This document shows positions 22,012 through 41,265 of a stretch of DNA of 64,000 nucleotides, one piece after another. The stretch covers positions 7,688,387 through 7,752,386 of the forward strand of contig CM067448.1 in assembly GCA_034508935.3 (NCBI GenBank). The letters run 5' to 3'. Below the pieces are notes generated by a model. It had not been told where the DNA came from. It ran no database searches and saw only the letters and a program-made list of their open reading frames with translations. The DNA comes from Berghia stephanieae (Eukaryota; Mollusca; Gastropoda; Nudibranchia; Aeolidiidae). Every line of letters starts with the position of its first letter. Within the stretch, counting starts at the first letter, position 1. The position numbers were made by a program, and so were the translations under genes.

Positions 22012-23230
22012 TGGAAAAGTGAAGCGCTAAGTCTAAGTCAAAATTTGAATAACATAATTTCATTTAATCACTGTTGCATCATTTTTTACAGTATATCTGA
22101 ATAATCTGAAGGGTTTTTTGGGTATCATTTTAAAGAAGAGAGATCAAGCTTTCTTTTGGTGTGATTGACATCAACAATGTAGACCGGATCCATCAAAAAT
22201 TACAGTGCAATCTCTGGATAACTACACCCCTCAGCCCCTGGCTAGCGATATTGACCGCTGGTTCAGATGTTTTTTGTTTTTTTTTGCTATAGATCATAGT
22301 AATAAAAAAACAAAAATAGTGACATCTGCCGAGTCTCCTCAGACTCCCAAGCAATTCAGATTCTGATTCAGTGGAAAAGATGGAGAGGGGAGTGGGTACA
22401 TGATCATGAATGTTTAAAATAAGCATTAAAAGAAGCAAGTAAGCAAGGGTTTAAGTTTAACTTTTAAGACCAATGGCCAAAGAAAAAGAAAAAGAAAAAA
22501 TAAACACCATTATTTTATTTTTTTTTAACTTACGTGTTCTTTGACTTGCCATCATTCATTAATATTAATAGAGGCAGAGATCATGATCAACAGTTCAACA
22601 AAAGTGGAAATGAAGTTGCAGTTGCAGTTGAAGTTGGGGTGAAGGAAGTTGCAGGCCAAAGTAAGAAAAAACGTGTCCAACGAGCAGTTCGAGTCACCGT
22701 TAGAATGGTCTTATGCAAGTGAAACTCACGCCACAGTATTTATTGATTCTGACAGAAATTGGCTTCAACTTCAAGTGCTTCAAGCAAGTCCGAATGTGCT
22801 GAGCGTTAGTGACTGATGATCACTGATGTCAAATTCATAAGTTGAGTGCTGTTAACAAGAATGCCAGATTATTTTTTTCAAAAAATGCAAAACAAGTCAG
22901 AGAAAAAATGCTAAGTGATCTGAAAAAATGAAATTACCAAACGTTTCAAAGCATCACTTTTCTGGTTTGATTTTCTAATAACGCTGCCATGAATGGAGTC
23001 TTGATTTAATGAAAAAAATTCATATCACCTTGTTAGTTGCCAAAAAGGGACAATTCTCTGGCATTCTGTGGAATTAATGTTAATTTTTATGCAAATTATG
23101 TAAAATTAAATGATTTGGGAAAAAATACCAAAGTGCTAAACCCAACAGCTTTTAAGTTACTTTTTAAATTTAGCACTTAAAACGCCAAATTGGCAATTCT
23201 TGGTGAACGAAACAACTTTTACTCCTACAG
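22012..23230. other. HAUS4 upstream region
   Basis: No second gene was recognised. A gaagttgcagttgcagttga stretch (22610-22640) is weakly repetitive. A piece from about 22856 to 23203 begins caagaatgcc and ends ggcaattcttg, a possible AT-rich MITE with imperfect ends. The HAUS4 promoter should lie at the 22.0-22.5 kb side, but no clear core element could be named. Confidence 0.35.
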
Positions 23231-23232
23231 TA

Positions 23233-24974
23233 TTTTTAATTCAGAAAAGTGAGTGGGGCAGGCACTTATGTTGGTAACAACAAGATATGAAGTGAATAGA
23301 AAAGTGCCAGAAGACAATAGAGAATAAAAATTTTTTCGCGGCGGTGGTGGGGTTCGAACCTGCGACCTTATTGGTACGACAACTCCGCCTGGCAGGTGAG
23401 AGCGTGGCTCTACCGTGTGAGCTATCCACGAACACAAAAATATTCGTTTCAAACCCAAAGTCATTACTAGATCCCTCTCTCACCCACTTCTTGAGACCGC
23501 CGATTCGTTCGTACACCACCATCGCGAATAATTTTGACCAGCAGTTAAGCTTAATAGCCAATATTCTCAACACAAACATATAACATAGAAACGATTGAGA
23601 CATTGAGTATGCTCCGGTGTATGGGATGAATTTTTAATTCAGAAAAGTGAGTGGAGCAGGCACTTATGTTGGTAACAACAAGATATGAAGTGAATAGAAA
23701 AGTGCCAGAAGACAATAGAGAATAAAAATTTTTTCGCGGCGGTGGTGGGTTCGAACCTGCGACCTTATTGGTACGACAACTCCGCCTGGCAGGTGAGAGC
23801 GTGGCTCTACCGTGTGAGCTATCCACGAACACAAAAATATTCGTTTCAAACCCAAAGTCATTACTAGATCCCTCTCTCACCCACTTCTTGAGACCGCCGA
23901 TTCGTTCGTACACCACCATCGCGAATAATTTTGACCAGCAGTTAAGCTTAATAGCCAATATTCTCAACACAAACATATAACATAGAAACGATTGAGACAT
24001 TGAGTATGCTCCGGTGTATGGGATGAATTTTTAATTCAGAAAAGTGAGTGGAGCAGGCACTTATGTTGGTAACAACAAGATATGAAGTGAATAGAAAAGT
24101 GCCAGAAGACAATAGAGAATAAAAATTTTATTCTCTATTGTCTTCTGGCACTTTTCTATTCACTTCATATCTTGTTGTTACCAACATAAGTGCCTGCTCC
24201 ACTCACTTTTCTGAATTAAAAATTCATCCCATACACCGGAGCATACTCAATGTCTCAATCGTTTCTATGTTATATGTTTGTGTTGAGAATATTGGCTATT
24301 AAGCTTAACTGCTGGTCAAAATTATTCGCGATGGTGGTGTACGAACGAATCGGCGGTCTCAAGAAGTGGGTGAGAGAGGGATCTAGTAATGACTTTGGGT
24401 TTGAAACGAATATTTTTGTGTTCGTGGATAGCTCACACGGTAGAGCCACGCTCTCACCTGCCAGGCGGAGTTGTCGTACCAATAAGGTCGCAGGTTCGAA
24501 CCCCACCACCGCCGCGAAAAAATTTTTATTCTCTATTGTCTTCTGGCACTTTTCTATTCACTTCATATCTTGTTGTTACCAACATAAGTGCCTGCTCCAC
24601 TCACTTTTCTGAATTAAAAATTCATCCCATACACCGGAGCATACTCAATGTCTCAATCGTTTCTATGTTATATGTTTGTGTTGAGAATATTGGCTATTAA
24701 GCTTAACTGCTGGTCAAAATTATTCGCGATGGTGGTGTACGAACGAATCGGCGGTCTCAAGAAGTGGGTGAGAGAGGATCTAGTAATGACTTTGGGTTTG
24801 AAACGAATATTTTTGTGTTCGTGGATAGCTCACACGGTAGAGCCACGCTCTCACCTGCCAGGCGGAGTTGTCGTACCAATAAGGTCGCAGGTTCGAACCC
24901 CACCACCGCCGCGAAAAAATTTTTATTCTCTATTGTCTTCTGGCACTTTTCTATTCACTTCATATCTTGTTGTA
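23233..24974. repeat. Giant palindrome of ~397-bp units
   Basis: On the left, two full units (23233-23630 and 23631-24027) and a 100-bp partial unit run in one direction. From the centre at about 24127 the same sequence runs back inverted, as a partial unit, a full unit (~24223-24619) and a truncated one (24620-24974). Copies differ by only single-base changes and a two-base loss. The four repeated 79- to 149-residue open frames in both strands arise from this repetition and are not separate genes. Confidence 0.92.
23343..23432 (-). repeat. tRNA-like segment inside each palindrome unit
   Basis: On the minus strand each unit carries gatagctcacacggtagagc (A-box-like) and ggttcgaacccca (B box), about 70 bases apart. 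It recurs at about 23739-23828 (minus), 24420-24509 (plus) and 24816-24905 (plus). No tRNA acceptor stem pairs, so it is a tRNA-derived (SINE-like) segment, not a tRNA gene. Confidence 0.65.
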
Positions 24975-25075
24975 CTCATACAGTAAAGAGCTAAGCAGTT
25001 AAGGATTGCCAGATTGGCTTTTTGGTTCAAATTCGAGAAATTTCGCTTTTTGAAGAATTTTTTTGGTTGGACTTT

Positions 25076-25077
25076 AC

Positions 25078-25165
<88 letters not shown>

Positions 25166-25172
25166 TTATTAT
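25076..25172. repeat. (ATT)n microsatellite
   Basis: About 30 ATT units with one break near 25166. Confidence 0.95.
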
Positions 25173-25274
25173 TATTAGATTTTTTTTTGTCCATTACAAC
25201 AATGTTGAAACAAGCCCATAATAATTGAGTTCAATTTAAAATTAAGGAAAGACCTATAAATATTATGTGCATGT

Positions 25275-25455
25275 AGACTCAGACGGATTTGGAAGCTACA
25301 ACGTAACGAGTGGACAGGCCTGAACATAGATAACACAGGATATGTGGGCCTGAATCTCAATAGCCTCCTGGAAAAGGCCAGAGACCGTGACGAATGGCGT
25401 AGAGTTGTGAAGTCTACATCCCACATGTCCCCCGATGATCATGGGATTGAGTGAG
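25275..25455 (+). mobile_element. LINE C-terminal fragment
   Basis: One plus frame reads LNSLLEKARDRDEWRRVV, the typical end of LINE reverse transcriptase proteins. It is 5'-truncated and closes with a stop near 25450. Confidence 0.55.
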
Positions 25456-25521
25456 TGAGATTAACATTACGGTGTCGGAGCCAAACTCTGGATCCAACCT
25501 CCGCCTGGCAGCAGCTTCTAT

Positions 25522-25728
25522 TAGGGAATGAGATTAGCGGAAGAGTAGCGTCCCTTGATTGGACGTCACCTTACAGAGAGAACGTCAAAATGGTTTTGCG
25601 CATGCGTCTTTCTCATCCTCGCTTTCGGTGAAGTGTCTCATGCCGCATGACGTTCTCTCTCTCTAATAACTTTTCCGCTCGTGACTTCCAATCAAGGGAC
25701 GCTACTCTTCCGCTAATCTCATTCCCTA
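25522..25728. mobile_element. MITE A, foldback copy 1
   Basis: The arms begin tagggaatgagattagcgg and close with the inverse at 25728. They contain the same agtagcgtcccttgattgga block in both orientations. A second copy with longer arms is at 55675-55910. Both are directly followed by a family B MITE. Confidence 0.8.
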
Positions 25729-25916
25729 TAGATAGTATGCACTTGCCTAAGAAGTTTATAACATTGCCATCCGGAATTAAAACTGGCCAACACACAAACT
25801 GTGTGTAACCTTGAAGGTTTATAGTCTGGTTAATACAGTTTAGTGAGAAGTACTCATAAACGCGGATGGCAAAAACAATAACAAAGACATGAGTGACGTC
25901 ATCTTCGAACTATCTA
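25729..25916 (+). mobile_element. MITE B copy (full, 188 bp)
   Basis: The termini are tagatag and ctatcta, with TA (or TATA) on both sides. The inside carries cattgccatccggaa, ccaacacacaaactgtgtgt, cgcggatggcaaaaaca and gtgacgtcatc. No protein is encoded. The ends and TA flanks suggest a nonautonomous Tc1/mariner-like or similar element; the superfamily is inferred. Confidence 0.8.
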
Positions 25917-25919
25917 TAG

Positions 25920-26310
25920 TGATCACAGTACTATGTTATGACGATCTCACCGCACTTGTCCACCGTCGCAAACCCGCCCAAGATGCTCTGCGGTTTCGGG
26001 CTCTTGATCTCAGGTACATGTCGGACAGGTGGCAAGTCCCAACTGATGTATTGAGCGTGCTGTTGAGCGTCGTTGCCAGCTTCCGGACACTATGCATGGA
26101 CTTGCGAAGTGTCCATTATCTACTAATACTATGAGAAGTCGCTGGAAGTGTCGCATCTACCTTCTCAACGTTCTTGCTTCTACCCCAAACTGGAGCGCAA
26201 TACTCCGCGGTGGAATAGCATAGTGCCAAGGAGGACGTCCTCTGGAGTACTTGGTTTGCACCCGCAGAAGTCTGTGTTAGCACCCCAAGTTGATCCTGCC
26301 AGCTTCGAGA
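25920..26310 (-). mobile_element. LINE C-terminal fragment
   Basis: Minus-strand frames read LALCYSTAEYCAPVWGRS (26120-26235) and then ATCPTC...PETAEHL (about 25975-26045), both typical of the end of Jockey/CR1-like LINE proteins. The frame is broken between them. A related scrap is at 58740-58870. Confidence 0.6.
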
Positions 26311-26313
26311 TAT

Positions 26314-26449
<136 letters not shown>

Positions 26450-26459
26450 CACACTAGCC

Positions 26460-27537
26460 CAGCGGCGTGGCGTATTGACGGCATATGCTGGTGCCATGAT
26501 TAGAAGAAGAAAAAAATTCTTAAACAGTGAACACGATTAAGAGGAGAGAGCACATGTTAAAAACCCTCTTTTTGGAAAGGTGGGGGGAGGGTCGATGGTT
26601 TCTACGAGTGGACAAAACTCACAAAAACAAATAATTCATGAAAACAACAAGCCACAACACTGAGATACAATTCCCGTGTGAAAAGGTCTTTGTAATTATT
26701 CTTTGTCCACCATTGAAAGGATTTGATTTGGTAGATAATGCAATCAATATGTGATAAATGTAAATTAAAAGATAAAAAAAAAACCAACCTATGACAGAAA
26801 TTACTTACTTTTAGTACTTGTAAAGAAAATCTGCACTCTGCAAATCTTTTTATAATTTGTTTATTGAAATCTGGAATGGCATCTATTTCAGCTTTGTGAA
26901 TTGACAGAATCATTAACGAATTTAACCGCCCCTGTTTCATTGAATTTCGCAAGAAATTTTTCACTCTTTTAAGGGTGCTAAAACAACGTTCAGGAGGTCA
27001 AGAAATACGATGGAAGTGGTTAAGGTCACTATAGCCTATAGATGTCCATGATTTGTCAGTGTTTGTTGTATCTGTAAAAAGTAGACAATAAAAACAAAAG
27101 AAACGTTTTTTTCTCTAAACTAACCGTGAGCCATTCATGTCTGTCATACCATGTCACTGAAAATGAAAAAGAGCGTTTTCGAGATTTCCACACCTGTGTT
27201 AATTCAAAATCAGTTGGTTGGTGAGGAACTAGTCTTTTTATTTCTAATTTGTCATCTAGTGTCAATCTCCCAAACGGTCGGTGAAGTAGAGTCAACCTTG
27301 ATTCATTGCAATTCATTGTTTAACAAAAAAAAAACTTCAAAGTATATCTCAAATAATGGAAATCAGTGGAATACGATTAATGATTGCACAAATAAAAGGT
27401 AGATTCAGATCTTAAAGCATCACAAAGATAAAATCACTCCACTTAGGGCTAAGTACTTAAGAAATCAAAAAACACACCAAAGTATAACTGTTGACAATCT
27501 TCGCTTTCTTTCTCTGACTGACACAAATACACACGCA

Positions 27538-27575
<38 letters not shown>

Positions 27576-28265
27576 TAAACACTCATACACACGTGACCAT
27601 CAACTCGGCACTACAAGCAAGAAAAATGTTGGTAAATTCGTCCACAATGCTTCGTTGAAAAGAATTACTTTATTCAATAATCGTAAAAAAGAGGTGGGGT
27701 GGGGTGGGGGGGGGGGTTGATATGTCATATTTTAAAGTTTTATGTTGTTTTTCTTTGCTGCTTACAAATAAACTTGACAATGATCAGTGTTTTTGACAGT
27801 TAATGTAATATTTTGGATGGCTGAAGTAACCCTAATTATGACGTAAATGGTGTAACATTGGCGCATCCCCCCAGTCCAACGGTGGAGCTCTCAGATCCTG
27901 GCATAAGTCGAGGGTTTTTCCGCTATTTGAAGATAGTATAATTCGACCCAGTTTCTCGCTCAATCAGCTGTAGCGATACTGATGGATAGAGCATTAACTG
28001 GAGCTTGGATTGCTTTGCACCACGGTGTTTGATTTAGTCACTAATTCGCGCAGTGATGTCACCAACACCACGAGTCGGCGCAGTGCGTGATTCGGAATCT
28101 TGAATAGAGTGGAGACTAAAAAGGCAGTATGTTGTTGGCGAGTTTGCGAAAGACAGTGGGGTTAAAATTTCTCAGTTTTATTTTAAATTAAATTATGTTG
28201 TTAATGATTTTTAAAAGATTTGTGTGGTGCCTGGCACCATTCGATCCAATGGCCCCACGCCACTG
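26460..28265 (-). mobile_element. Internally deleted hAT element, copy 1 (1806 bp)
   Basis: It has terminal inverted repeats cagcggcgtgg and ccacgccactg, and a perfect 8-bp target duplication cactagcc at 26452-26459 and 28266-28273. On the minus strand it keeps two ends of a ZMYM1-like hAT transposase. The N-terminal finger region (HRPFGRLTLDDKLE then SFSVTWYDRHEWLTVS-like, 27056-27316) survives, as does the dimerisation region (PPERCFSTLKRVKNFLRNSM, with LNSLMILSIHKAEID, 26860-26995). The catalytic domain is absent. The rest is noncoding filler including a (CA)n tract (27540-27573) and a G-run (27700-27717). It is nonautonomous. Confidence 0.88.
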
Positions 28266-28404
28266 CACTAGCCACTGAACCACTCAGTCCGACAAAAATA
28301 TGGCTTTCAAACTGTGTAGCTATTTATTGTGCGGACTCAACTATTCAGGGGATCGCAAAGACCAATGTGATCTCTTAAGTAGTTAAGAGAAGAGTTTTTG
28401 TTTA

Positions 28405-28886
28405 TGTAATATGATGGTTTCAACTCCTTGTTTTTTGTTTGTTTGTTTGTTTTTTTGTTGTTTTTTTTTTGTTATTAGCACTTTCTGTTATGGTCTCCTT
28501 CTATTCGTCTTGCGGTATGCTGCACTCCGCACCGTCGCACATACCACGCACATTTTGATTGCTGGGGAGAAAGGATAAAACTAGTGGCGCACCTCGCTTC
28601 AACGTCATTCTCCTCCCGACTCACGTTGAGAGCGCTTTAATTTAAATAAAACACTATTAAATTTTACCATCTAATAGTTTTATTTAAATTAAAGCGCTCT
28701 CAACGTGAGTCGGGAGGAGAGTGACGTTGAAGCGAGGTGCGCCACTAGTTTTATCCTTTCTCCCCACGCAACCAAAATGTGCGTGGTCGACGGTTCGCAG
28801 TGCAGCATACCGCAAGACGAATAGAAGGAGACCATAACAGAAAGTGCTATTTAAAAAACAAGGAGTATGAAACCATCATACTACAT
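28405..28886. mobile_element. Foldback element, ~180-250-bp arms
   Basis: The sequence at 28477-28655 (from gcactttctgttatggtctc) recurs inverted at 28680-28850 with a few changes. A short outer pair (28405-28437 with 28853-28886) extends the arms beyond a T-rich insertion. The loop is about 20 bp of AT-rich DNA. It directly precedes the hammerhead-like motif at 28900. Confidence 0.75.
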
Positions 28887-28897
28887 TTATTATTTTG

Positions 28898-28935
28898 CTG
28901 AAGAAGGATTTGTACCCGAAACGGCCATTGTCTGT
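28898..28935 (+). ncRNA. Possible hammerhead-type ribozyme core remnant
   Basis: GCTGAAGAAGG, seven bases, then CCCGAAACGG matches the conserved hammerhead order CUGANGA, stem II, GAAA. Such motifs are known in the terminal repeats of Penelope-like elements. Stems I and III were not established, and the first stem II pair is A-C, so activity is doubtful. A weaker relative is at 42294-42322. Confidence 0.3.
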
Positions 28936-29247
28936 ACTGTTCCCATCCTAAGCCTTTCCATGTTCACCTTTTCGTTTGTTTGTTTCATTCGTTTTTTTCT
29001 GTTTTGTTTTTGTTGTTATGTTGTTTTTCGCAGTTTTTTTCTGTACGTTTTTTGTTTGTTTTTGTTTTGTATTTTTTTTTAGAAATTAGATCCTGTTTGT
29101 TTTTTGTTTTGTTTTTTTCTGTTGTTGAGATTTTGGCTGCTATTTCTCTTGATCAACAAATATCTGGCTAACAAAACATTGAACTACCCTGACTTTGCTC
29201 GTTTTAAGTTTTACGAAAGTGAAAGTGAAAGAACCCCTGTTTCATAT

Positions 29248-29668
29248 CAGGGTTGCCAGTTTGGCATTTTAAATGCCAGATTCCAAAAATCTGGCATTTT
29301 TGAAAACCGTTTGGCATTAGAAAAATCATTTGGCATTTGGCATTTTCATTTGGCATTTTCTTTTCTTGTATATTATACTTCAAATGACACCTTTTCTCGA
29401 CCGTGGTGTAGTGGTTTAGCACTCCACTTAGTAGTCAGTAGGTAAAAAATTACCCCAACGGGAAATTTAGTATAATTTAAAAAAAAAAAGAAAAAAAAAG
29501 AAAAGAAAACACGCAAGCCACCAGGATATGATAGTAAATTGTCTATCAAAAGTGAGTAGTTTTTCTTAGAGGGGGTGGGAGTCAACAGACTTTGGCATTT
29601 TTTTGAGTGTTTTGGCATTTTTTGAGTCTTCTCCTGGCATTTTGTTGAAAAATAATCTGGCAACCCTG
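29248..29668. mobile_element. hAT-type MITE (421 bp) at the PSMG2 start
   Basis: The termini are cagggttgccag and ctggcaaccctg, an exact inverted pair. The 8-bp target duplication tttcatat is perfect at 29240-29247 and 29669-29676. Inside are many tggcattt words, an A-rich run and a tRNA-like scrap (29399-29425). It ends only 30 bp before the PSMG2 start codon. Confidence 0.9.
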
Positions 29669-29698
29669 TTTCATATTTAATTTCATTCCAATAGCGAT

Positions 29699-37803
<8,105 letters not shown>

Positions 37804-37814
37804 TTTTTAAATCT

Positions 37815-38660
37815 AGATATGGGTGTGTGTGTGTGTGTAAAGTGGATGTAGATGTATGTGTGTGTGTGTTTGAATGATTGTGTGTTAATCTGTGTGTGTG
37901 TGTAAAGTGGATGTAGATGTATGTGTGTGTGTTTGAATGATTGTGTGTTAATCTGTGTGTGTGTGTTAAAGTGGATGTAGATGTTGTGTGTGTGTGTGTT
38001 TGAATGATTGTGTTTTAATCTGTGGTGTGTGTAAGGGATGTAGATTATGTGTGTGTGTTTGAATGATTGTGTGTTAATTGTGTGTGTGTGTAAAGTGGTG
38101 TAGATTATGTGTGTGTGTGTTTGAATGATTGTGTGTTAATCTGTGTGTGTGTTAAAGTGATGTAGATGTATGTGTGTGTGTGTTTGAATGATTGTGTGTT
38201 AATCTGTGTGTGTGTGTGTAAAGTGGATGTAGATGTTGTGTGTGTGTGTTTGAATGATTGTGTGTTAATCTGTGTGTGTGTGTAAGTGGATGTAGATTGT
38301 GTGTGTGTTTAAATGGTTGTGTGTTAATTTGTGTGTGTTTTGTGTGTGTTTGAATGGTTGTGTGTTAATGTGTGTGTGTTTGTGTGTATAGTGGATGTAG
38401 ATGTGTGTGTGTGTGTTTAAATGGGTGTGTGTTAATTTGTGTGTGTTTGTGTGTGTGTTTAAATGGTTGTGTGTTAATTTGTGTGTGTTTGTGTGTGTGT
38501 TTGAATGGTTGTGTGTTTAATGTGTGTGTGTTTGTGTGTATAGTGGAGTAGATGTGTGTGTGTGTGTTTAAATGGGTGTGTGTTAATTTGTGTGTGTTTG
38601 TGTGTGTGTTTGAATGGTTGTGTGTTAATTTGTGTGTGTTTGTGTGCATAGTAGATATAG
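37815..38660 (+). repeat. TG-rich minisatellite after the PSMG2 stop
   Basis: Units of roughly 55-70 bp combine a (TG)n run, taaagtggatgtagatgt and a tttgaatgattgtgtgttaa block, with variants towards the right. It starts 12 bp after the PSMG2 stop codon. It is therefore likely in the 3' untranslated region, unless a poly(A) signal lies inside or the transcript ends early. Confidence 0.9.
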
Positions 38661-38839
38661 ATGTACGTGTGGTTGTGTATGATCTTGTATTAATTTGTTT
38701 ATATATATGACCTATTGTCTCAAAACGGTATTATGTCGGAATGAACCACAGCCCAGAAATTAATTTAAAATTAAAATAATGCAAATCAGGACCCAAAAGT
38801 CGTCTCCAATGCAAGATATAGAATTTATTCTCCATTATA

Positions 38840-39108
38840 ACAGAAAGAGTGGTCCTTCGGAGCCAATAGGCTCATGGAGCCAGAGTTTATCCCGTTTTGA
38901 TAGCTTGAAACGGACAATAGCAATTGCTTGCTACCCTTTGGATAGGAAGCTAGTCTATCGTTAAGTACTTTCCATCAGATTTAACAGACCCAGCTACCCA
39001 TCTACTGTTGGATGGACAGGGGGTTGGGAAAAAAAATCTCAACCTCACCCAGGATCGATCTTGGTTCATTTGCGCGTGAAGCGAGTGCTCTACCAACTAG
39101 ACCCCCCA
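38840..39108 (-). repeat. tRNA-derived SINE, family b
   Basis: Reverse copy; the head is at the right end (gcgagtgctctaccaacta) and the body holds acaatagcaattgcttgcta. Confidence 0.75.
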
Positions 39109-39147
39109 TTCTCCATTATAAATAAAATTTTTTAAAAATAAATAAAT

Positions 39148-39362
39148 AAAATTCCCTTTATTCATCCCCAAGGGGAAATTTGTCTTTAGGGACTATTCCA
39201 AGGGAAGACTGGAATAACCCAGGCGTCAGCCGCAGAGCAGTGCCGCAAAGTGATCTAGGGAGAAGTGACTTGCTCAAGGCCGCACAGGCAGCGGCGGGTG
39301 ATTGAACTCGGTACCTTTCGGGTAGGAAGCAAAGACCGTACCACTGAGCCACGCTGCAGACA
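39148..39362 (-). repeat. tRNA-derived SINE, family c
   Basis: On minus it starts gcagcgtggctcagtggtac with the B box gagttcaatcacc, then ggcgtcagccgcagag-type body (minus complement) and a tail near tttattcatccccaagggg. Partial copies are at 52245 and 58028. Confidence 0.75.
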
Positions 39363-39499
39363 GAAATAAACTCTAAACTTCGTATTTGTGGCTACAGATT
39401 CAATTTCCATCACCTAGTCCATTTCGACATACCACTTTGAGATGGTCGGTCACATATATATATGTGTGTGTCCTACATATACACGCGCGTGTGGGAATG

Positions 39500-39538
39500 T
39501 TATTTGTTTGGGGCAGGGGAGGGGGGGGGGGGGGGGGG
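39500..39538. repeat. Poly-G run
   Basis: gggga followed by about 18 G; part of a G-rich stretch. Confidence 0.85.
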
Positions 39539-39635
39539 CTGAGCAGTGGGATTGTAATATTTCCGTTCATATCACGCATAAGTTGTTTTGATCCCATTTT
39601 TCACCAAACTGCTGCTGTGTGTTTACAATGCAAAA

Positions 39636-39945
39636 AGGTTGGAGTCCTTGGAAAATGCTCTTTACTCTCATTCTCTCACTCTGCTCAGGTGTAAAATGAG
39701 TACCTGGCTGTTAACAACGTTGTCTCTCGTCCTACATGTTAAGTCTTCAAAGTGTTGTTGTTGTTTTTAAACATTTTTATTTTTATTATGTAAAGCGCCG
39801 AAGAGCACGATTAACATGAATGTTTAGGCGCTATATAAATTCATTATTTACTATTTACTATTTAAGTGTTTCTGTTGGCTTGGGCCTTCTTGTACGGCGC
39901 TTTGAGCTCATTTAGTGGATATTGCACTATATAAAATCTAAATTG
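39636..39945 (+). repeat. SINE-a copy, 5'-truncated and diverged
   Basis: It contains tccttggaaaatgctcttta, ctcaggtgtaaaatgagtac and the tail tgagctcatttagtggatat. About 75 bp of other sequence is inserted near 39775-39860. Confidence 0.6.
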
Positions 39946-39949
39946 TTTT

Positions 39950-40690
39950 GTTTGTTTTTTTGTTGACGATAAGGCGTGTGGCTTTTGATTTTGATGGACA
40001 GTGCAGGATGTTTACTTTTCTTAAGCAAGATTGAACGTTGCACATAATACTAAAATGGTGGATCAAAGTATGAAATTCATTTAGAAGCCTGATGACACTT
40101 TACCCATTGTGTGTAATGCACTGATTCAATCTCAAATCACAGTGTGCTAACACTAATCTAATACATTGCACTTCACTCTTGTTTTCATGATGGTTGAATT
40201 GTAAATAAATTTTGTTTTGAATGAAAATCGTCTCAGAAATATATTTTCTCATATCGTATGATATTAAATGGCACGATGCACGTGATCCCAAGTGGGTTTG
40301 CAGAATACCTATGGTCAAATCCTTACCATTGGCGGGTGGTTGGATGGGAACATCACCCTTGAATCATATACCTATGATGTTCGCATGGGTGTACGATCCG
40401 ATAGTGATGTCGTTTCTTCTTCTCTTTACTAACCTATCCTGCTTCTTTGGTTTGTGATTGTATTTTTGACAGGGGATATTTTTTTTTTCTGTAAATCTTC
40501 TGCCTGTTTGTTCTTGGTTATTTATAATTTAGCTTATGATATCTTTAGGTTATGATTTTGATTGACATTTGTACTATTTTTGTTAGATTGCTTGTTTTTT
40601 TGTTTCAGCGGTCTCTCATATAACCTCAATTGTGTTGGAAGAGACCTAAAGCAACAACAAACAAAATCCTTACCATTGATATTTTAAAAA
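39950..40690. other. Unassigned stretch
   Basis: AT-rich DNA with no recognised gene or element. A gtctctcatataacctcaat stretch (40610-40632) is a possible end of an unnamed repeat. Confidence 0.4.
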
Positions 40691-40714
40691 CACACTCCTG
40701 GGTGGGGTTCCTGA

Positions 40715-41252
40715 CCTCGCAACTGGGTGAAGATCCTGACCTCCCATAATGGGCAGGGAGGTACATGCTGTGTCTTCTATCCCTCCATACCTGTTTTCCA
40801 ATTGTTTCCTGTCGTTGTCTTGGTATGAGATTACTTAGTTTTGTCCAGACCCTGGCCGGAATTCTTGGCTGGGAGGGAAACAGTCGAATGTGTAATTATA
40901 GTTTTGGGAGATGATATTTTTTTCCCTGTAAATCATCTCTCTGTTATGCATTGTATTATGTTTAGTTTACATATTATACAATATGATTTGTAAACATTTG
41001 AGTGTATTCCTCTTAGTTGGGACTTGTGCTTGTGTCTGGATGAGAATTTTAGGTGATCTTAGACTAGGTACTTTTACGGTGTGCTCTTGGAATCTACATC
41101 TGTTTCCTATTTGAACCTATTCCCCTTTGTCTTGCCTTTTCTTTTGTGCTTTAATTGTAATTCTAGAACTTTTTCTATCCCATTTTCTTCCTTTTTACTG
41201 GCGCTGATATGACCTTTATGTGTTGCAAGCGCCGTAAAACCCTTAAAAACAA
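40715..41252 (+). repeat. Repeat E copy, tandem pair member 1
   Basis: Begins with ctgacctcccataatgggca and ends aagcgccgtaaaacccttaa. The tail resembles 3' ends shared by SINEs and their partner LINEs, so E may be SINE-like, though no tRNA head was found. Confidence 0.75.
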
Positions 41253-41265
41253 AACAAAGAAAACT

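Noticed and set aside
23241-24994. Repeated 76-149-residue open frames (RIGGLKKWVREGS type) on both strands
   Set aside because: The same DNA is repeated four times in a palindrome, and the frames pass through a tRNA-like segment. There is no sign of codon preservation.
28477-28850. The two inverted arms as rRNA or snRNA genes
   Set aside because: No conserved RNA motif was seen. The mirrored arms fit a foldback element.
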